Part shown: in pieces, positions 20,140 to 23,892 of the stretch
Numbering within the stretch: the first letter of the stretch is position 1
Layout of the letters: the number at the start of each line of letters is the position of its first letter
From: Paramacrobiotus richtersi
Taxonomy: Eukaryota > Tardigrada > Eutardigrada > Parachela > Macrobiotidae
Direction: 5' to 3'
Assembly: GCA_034698045.1 (NCBI GenBank)
Contig: JAQGAU010000786.1
Coordinates: 1-23,892 of the forward strand
DNA: 23,892 nucleotides
Notes under the pieces: model-generated
What the model saw: only the letters and a program-made list of their open reading frames with translations
What the model was told of the DNA's origin: nothing
Databases searched by the model: none
Program-made: the position numbers and the translations under genes

Positions 20140-20540
20140 CTAATGATAAAAAAACTTCATAGTTTTTCGTATCATACGAACGGTGCGACATTACTGATAC
20201 ATACTGTTAATCCATTCACCAATCCACCAGCTAGTACCTCATCCTACCCATATGTTTTGCGCTTCTTTATCTGCACAACAGCCTACAGCATGCCTTCCTT
20301 TCGGTGACCTTTACCCGATTCCTTCGTTTCTGCGCCACGATATTCTTGTACTCCATCCCTTAAAGTCAAAACGTACCCACTCTCTCCGGCTTCTACCGCC
20401 TAAAATTTAGTTCAATTATATCTTTATTATCTCCAGAATTTTGGGCTACAAACTGTTTCTGTTGACTAGCCTTTTTTTATCCACATCCTGATTTAATTAT
20501 TATTATTATATAAAAATACTGTGACGAGTTGCTTGATAGC
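20140..20540. other. intergenic
   Basis: AT-rich sequence with a short ATT microsatellite (about 20496-20510). No gene seen. Confidence 0.4.
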
Positions 20541-20615
20541 CGCAGCCCGTGGGCATATAGGAGTATTATCGCATGTGATTGTGGAGCGCAGCCGCCCTGT
20601 GAAGCTGGTAATCCG
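20541..20615 (+). repeat. dispersed repeat, copy 1 (downstream of F-box paralog B)
   Basis: Aligns with 23528-23605 in the same orientation. CGCAGCCCG opens both copies, and GTGGAGCGCAGCCGCCCTG, GAAGCTGGTA here matches GTGGAATGCAGCCGCTCTG, GACGCTGGTA there. The middle is looser. The two copies bracket the F-box gene at 21127-23214. Confidence 0.55.
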
Positions 20616-21126
20616 GAAGACAATTACCCCAAACCATCAATGATCTATCAACCTTGATAATTTATAATCAATTTTACTCGATGGCCACGATTGGTTGAAT
20701 AAATCCCGATTGACTCCCAAAAAACGGACGAATGCAGCCATTCTCATGAATCTAGCCTAACCGTCACGAATGTCAATTATTGGAATTTTGATCACCATAC
20801 CGTTTTCACAGTTTGTCGCAGGTACTTTCGGAATTCGCTGTTTTAATAGCCCTTTGACGATGCAACAATAAGCGTCAAAAACTCGGGAAACATTCGAAGG
20901 ATAAACTTCATAGGAAAGGCATTCTACACAGCTAAAATACTCAGTTGTAAACTGTAACCTCAGTTCGACAGTGTGCTACGTTGTCAACTGCACAAATCAT
21001 GTGCAACATCAGTCCACAGTGGCATCACAATTTTTTTTAAGAAAATCGTTAGTAAAAAAATGAAGTAAATTTTTTTTTAGGAAATTGTTGTCCGGAAATA
21101 CGACTGCGGATCCGAACAATCCCCGA
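20616..21126. other. 3' flank of F-box paralog B
   Basis: No gene. Two near-identical T-rich words (ATTTTTTTTTAAGAAAATCGTT near 21030 and ATTTTTTTTTAGGAAATTGTT near 21068) form a short direct repeat just beyond the stop of the minus-strand gene. No clear minus-strand AATAAA was found close by. Confidence 0.4.
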
Positions 21127-23214
21127 TCAACGATGTCCACATCCGAGCGCCTGGACGTTCTTCGTGCTACCAAGAAAGAGAATTCTTGTGGACGCCCCGT
21201 TGCGCAGTGCCACTAGGCTATGCAAAGTTAGCTTGCTCAGTCGACGCAAATCCAAATCGGCCACGTTAGCCACCGTCCATTCCCGGCCGCGATAATGCGC
21301 ATCTTTCCGTGGGTCGCTGCTCTGCCGGTCATTCAAAATCTGCAAGTTAACATTAAGTGCTTTCTTTAGGAATCTCCATCATCACGAATGCTACCAATCC
21401 GATTATCAGGACCATGGTAAACAAGTGTGAAAATGAAGCTATTTAATATATTTCGTATCTTTCGTATTCTCCGCATAAATTTAGTCGCTCACCCTAAGGC
21501 TTCTTAACATTATGTACAAAACGAAACTGCTATTTGAGCCCACTTCGATGCCAGATTACTACGCTGATCCGCATGCATATGAATTATGAATACATGTAGA
21601 TTTACCTTGACAATCTCCCGTTGATCGTGCTCGCGCCACTGCCCACTGAAACCAATCCAATCGGACAATACCTTCGCCTGGGTTTCAGCCACTGATGGCA
21701 GGCTGCCATCTATCCAACACCAGAGATCTTCAACGGTCAGGGACCCAGACAGGCGCACCTCCGGGAAGATGAACTTATCCACTGGCGAGGCAGTCACCTT
21801 CACGTTATGCAGCACCAGCGTCCGACATGCAACTGTAATATCATTCAGTTCTTCCACGAAACGGACAACCGAGTCCGCAAAGCAACTACGCGTCTCCAAA
21901 GTCCATACGGCGTCGGCAAAAATGACCGTCGGCACCGGAACATGCAGGCCTTTTCGGACAAGGGTCCGGAACAACCGCCCGCCACAGAACAACGGATGAG
22001 GGCCGACGTGGACGCCCGCGTTGATGATGAATTTGGTGTCGGATGTCCAGGCGTGGTGCAGACTGGCCACTGACAGGTAGTCTTGCTTCTTGTTCGCATA
22101 CCGGACGCGAGCTACCCTGGCGACGCGCGGAGACGTGAGGATGCCGTTCCAGTATGCACACACCCGACGGAGGCGGGACTGATCCACACTATCCAAATGT
22201 GTGAATACGCAGCCGATGATGTGCTTTGGCAATAACTGTATGCCGTACGCTGGATTTGGGATGGTGTGCGGTGTCATTGACTGTCGGTCAGATGCGGACT
22301 GCTGTCGTTTTCTTTGTTGCTTTCGCGCCTTGGCGCAGTCGGATGCGGCGTCAGTGAGAAGTGTGGCCCATTTAGCCGGCTAAAGAACGGTTCACAGTTA
22401 CAGATTTGTGTGGAATCGTCTGAGGGGTAGTCGAAAGTAAGAGTGGGACGGTGGGATTAAACATTTTCGCGCTGGAGCTAATGAAATCTGAACTAACGGT
22501 GGTTCAAACTTTGTGCACCCCCTACTGAACGGTTCACATTCGCTACAATCAAGAATCAGTTCTTACAGTTTGGTTTTGGAGGTCCTTGTGGAGGATGTTG
22601 TACCCGATTCTGATATAATGCAGCCATTTGTCGTCAATTTCAACTGCTCTGATGAATGTCCTGACACGATCAACTGAGTGCTTGAACTCTCTGTTCGTCC
22701 GGTTTAAGGCGTCCAACACTTCTTTAGCAGATCCCTCACAAGCGAACTCTTTAGGCAGACGAACGGTTTCCTTGACAAAATGGCCCGTTTTCACACGCAA
22801 AATCTCCAGCCCTGCGTCCGATCTGGGCACGCGGATCCGCTGTCCGGGCGCGACGATAATAGCCACGCCGTCTGGTAGATTAGCCTTTACCAAACCAAAT
22901 ATGTTCGAGGAATTAAACTCCGCTGTGAACAACACGCCCGGGTACCATGTCTTGGGGTCCTTGGGGCTCCGGCGTACCAGCACCTCGACAGGAAGTTCTT
23001 TTCCCTGGTGAACCTCCTTCGTGTCCTGTTCACACAATCCTCGTCGTCGGTTGAGATACATCTCCCCAAAAGGTACGAAAAGGGATGCGGGTTCTCCCTG
23101 GCATTCCCAGTCGATCATCAGTCCCCCTGGGGCGCAGTCGACAAGTGTTCCCTGCTGGAATGATCCATCGGGTCCGCGGACTTCGATGATATCGGACTGG
23201 GGCGCACGCTGCAT
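21127..23214 (-). CDS. FMRP-like tandem Agenet/KH0 + F-box fusion protein (paralog B)
   Basis: Exons 22567-23214, 21606-22379 and 21127-21339; introns of 187 and 266 nt, both phase 0 as in paralog A. 544 residues from the ATG at 23214; an in-frame upstream TAA fixes this start. Residues ~8-55 (DIIEVRGPDGSFQQGTLVDC) closely resemble the first Agenet repeat of FMRP (VVEVRGSNGAFYKAFVKDV). Residues ~75-130 (LPVEVLVRRSPKDPKTWYPG) match the second. HFVKETVRLPKEF at ~145 begins a KH0-like segment reaching ~210. A basic linker (KARKQQRKRQQ) precedes the F-box at ~264-300 (IQLLPKHIIGCVFTHLD, RRVCAYWNGIL). Exon 3 (ILNDRQSSDPRKD, LSKLTLHSL) aligns with exon 3 of paralog A. Expected SCF adaptor; targets unknown. 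The first Agenet repeat is less diverged from FMRP than in paralog A. Confidence 0.87.
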
Positions 23215-23527
23215 TATCACGGTGATCTTACACGCGGAAATTCGGAATTAGAACAACGAGTGCAACTGCAAACAGTTCCAGCTTCACGATATGTATCGGG
23301 CAATCGTTGCTGTTTTAATGCTGTGAGTCAATGATACAGAATGTTGTATTGTGAGCAGTCACTCACTTGTCAGCAGTTGCTGGCACTGCAGTCTAGAAAA
23401 CAGTAACACAAACAACCAAATATTTTGGTATGACAAGATCTGCTTAAGATTTAAAGATTGACTCAGTTTCACAAGTGCGAACCTGATACAGCACTGAGCA
23501 CAGCGAGCCGTATAACTACCGACCAGA

Positions 23528-23605
23528 CGCAGCCCGCATGGGGTATATGTCTGCAATCTGCATAATACCAGTGGAATGCAGCCGCTCTGCGACGCTGGTA
23601 GACCG
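23528..23605 (+). repeat. dispersed repeat, copy 2 (upstream of F-box paralog B)
   Basis: Partner of 20541-20615, same orientation, about 26 of 30 bases identical in the best block. It lies 0.3 kb upstream of the paralog B start codon and directly before the minisatellite. Confidence 0.55.
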
Positions 23606-23635
23606 AGCGTCGCATTCTGTATTCGGTACTTCGAA

Positions 23636-23892
23636 GTAGTATTTAGTATATGTGTTCCCGGTATTCCGTGCCGGACCGTGCGTATTCTCACGCATTCTGC
23701 CCGTATTCCGTTGGTATTCTTCGCGTATTCCACTAGTATCCTGTAGTATTTAGTATATGTGGTCCCGGTATTCCGTACGTATTCTCCCGTATTCTGCCCG
23801 TATACCGTTGGTATACTTTGCGTATTCCACTTGTATTCTGTAGTATTTTATATATGTGGTCCCGGTATTCCGCACGTATTCTCCCGTATTCT
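23636..23892. repeat. minisatellite, ~97-107 bp units, running off the window
   Basis: Units start at 23636, 23743 and 23840 with GTAGTATTTAGTATATGTG; the first is 107 bp, the second 97 bp, and the third is cut by the window edge. Each unit is itself built of GTATTC/GTATTCC/GTATAC words spaced about 9-12 bases, so there are two levels of repetition. No coding sense was found. Confidence 0.85.

Noticed and set aside
23636-23892. Regular repeats as a CRISPR array
   Set aside because: The repeats are contiguous with no unique spacers, and the context is an animal genome: a minisatellite.

Overview
The window looks like a compact animal nuclear genome. The genes are split by short GT..AG introns (56 to about 455 nt), AATAAA signals follow several stops, and the recognisable proteins are metazoan: a BTB-BACK-PHR protein, a rhodopsin-like GPCR, F-box proteins and a LINE fragment. 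A tardigrade such as Hypsibius or Ramazzottius is my best guess from gene style. That is inference; no single sequence here proves it.

Layout. 1-139 (-) is the 5' end of a gene that leaves the window. 1114-3466 (+) and 21127-23214 (-) are two paralogous three-exon genes. Each encodes an N-terminal part resembling the tandem Agenet plus KH0 region of FMRP, fused to an F-box and a long C-terminal domain of unknown function. 4701-5733 (-), 6224-7450 (+) and 8076-9017 (+) are three members of a small secreted family, with a signal peptide, a Cys-rich module and a helical C-terminal exon, joined at the same phase-1 intron. 9.4-12.2 kb holds remains of tandemly duplicated GPCR genes: a TM1-TM2 scrap, a nearly full-length pseudogene with a palindromic insertion, and a duplicated flanking segment. 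12880-15227 (-) is an eight-exon BTB-BACK-PHR gene of the BTBD1/2/3/6 type whose BTB exon carries a frame-breaking deletion. 15.5-16.5 kb (+) holds decayed, unrecognised coding exons. 16989-17576 (-) is the C-terminal end of a LINE-type ORF with one in-frame stop. 17612-18679 (-) is an intact single-exon GPCR, paralogous to the pseudogenes. 19519-20139 (-) has two phase-compatible exon-like segments of unknown identity. The right edge is a minisatellite of about 97 bp units built from GTATTC-like words.

The genes do not form an operon or one pathway. The main theme is local duplication and decay: paired F-box fusions, three secreted proteins and three GPCR copies in different states. The F-box fusions would be expected to act as SCF adaptors. 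The BTBD gene belongs to a Cullin-3 adaptor family, so two ubiquitin-ligase adaptor types sit in the window. The most novel item is the FMRP-like module fused to an F-box, seen twice with the same exon boundaries.

All exon joins were derived by eye from splice motifs, reading phase and homology between paralogs. No search or transcript evidence was available.
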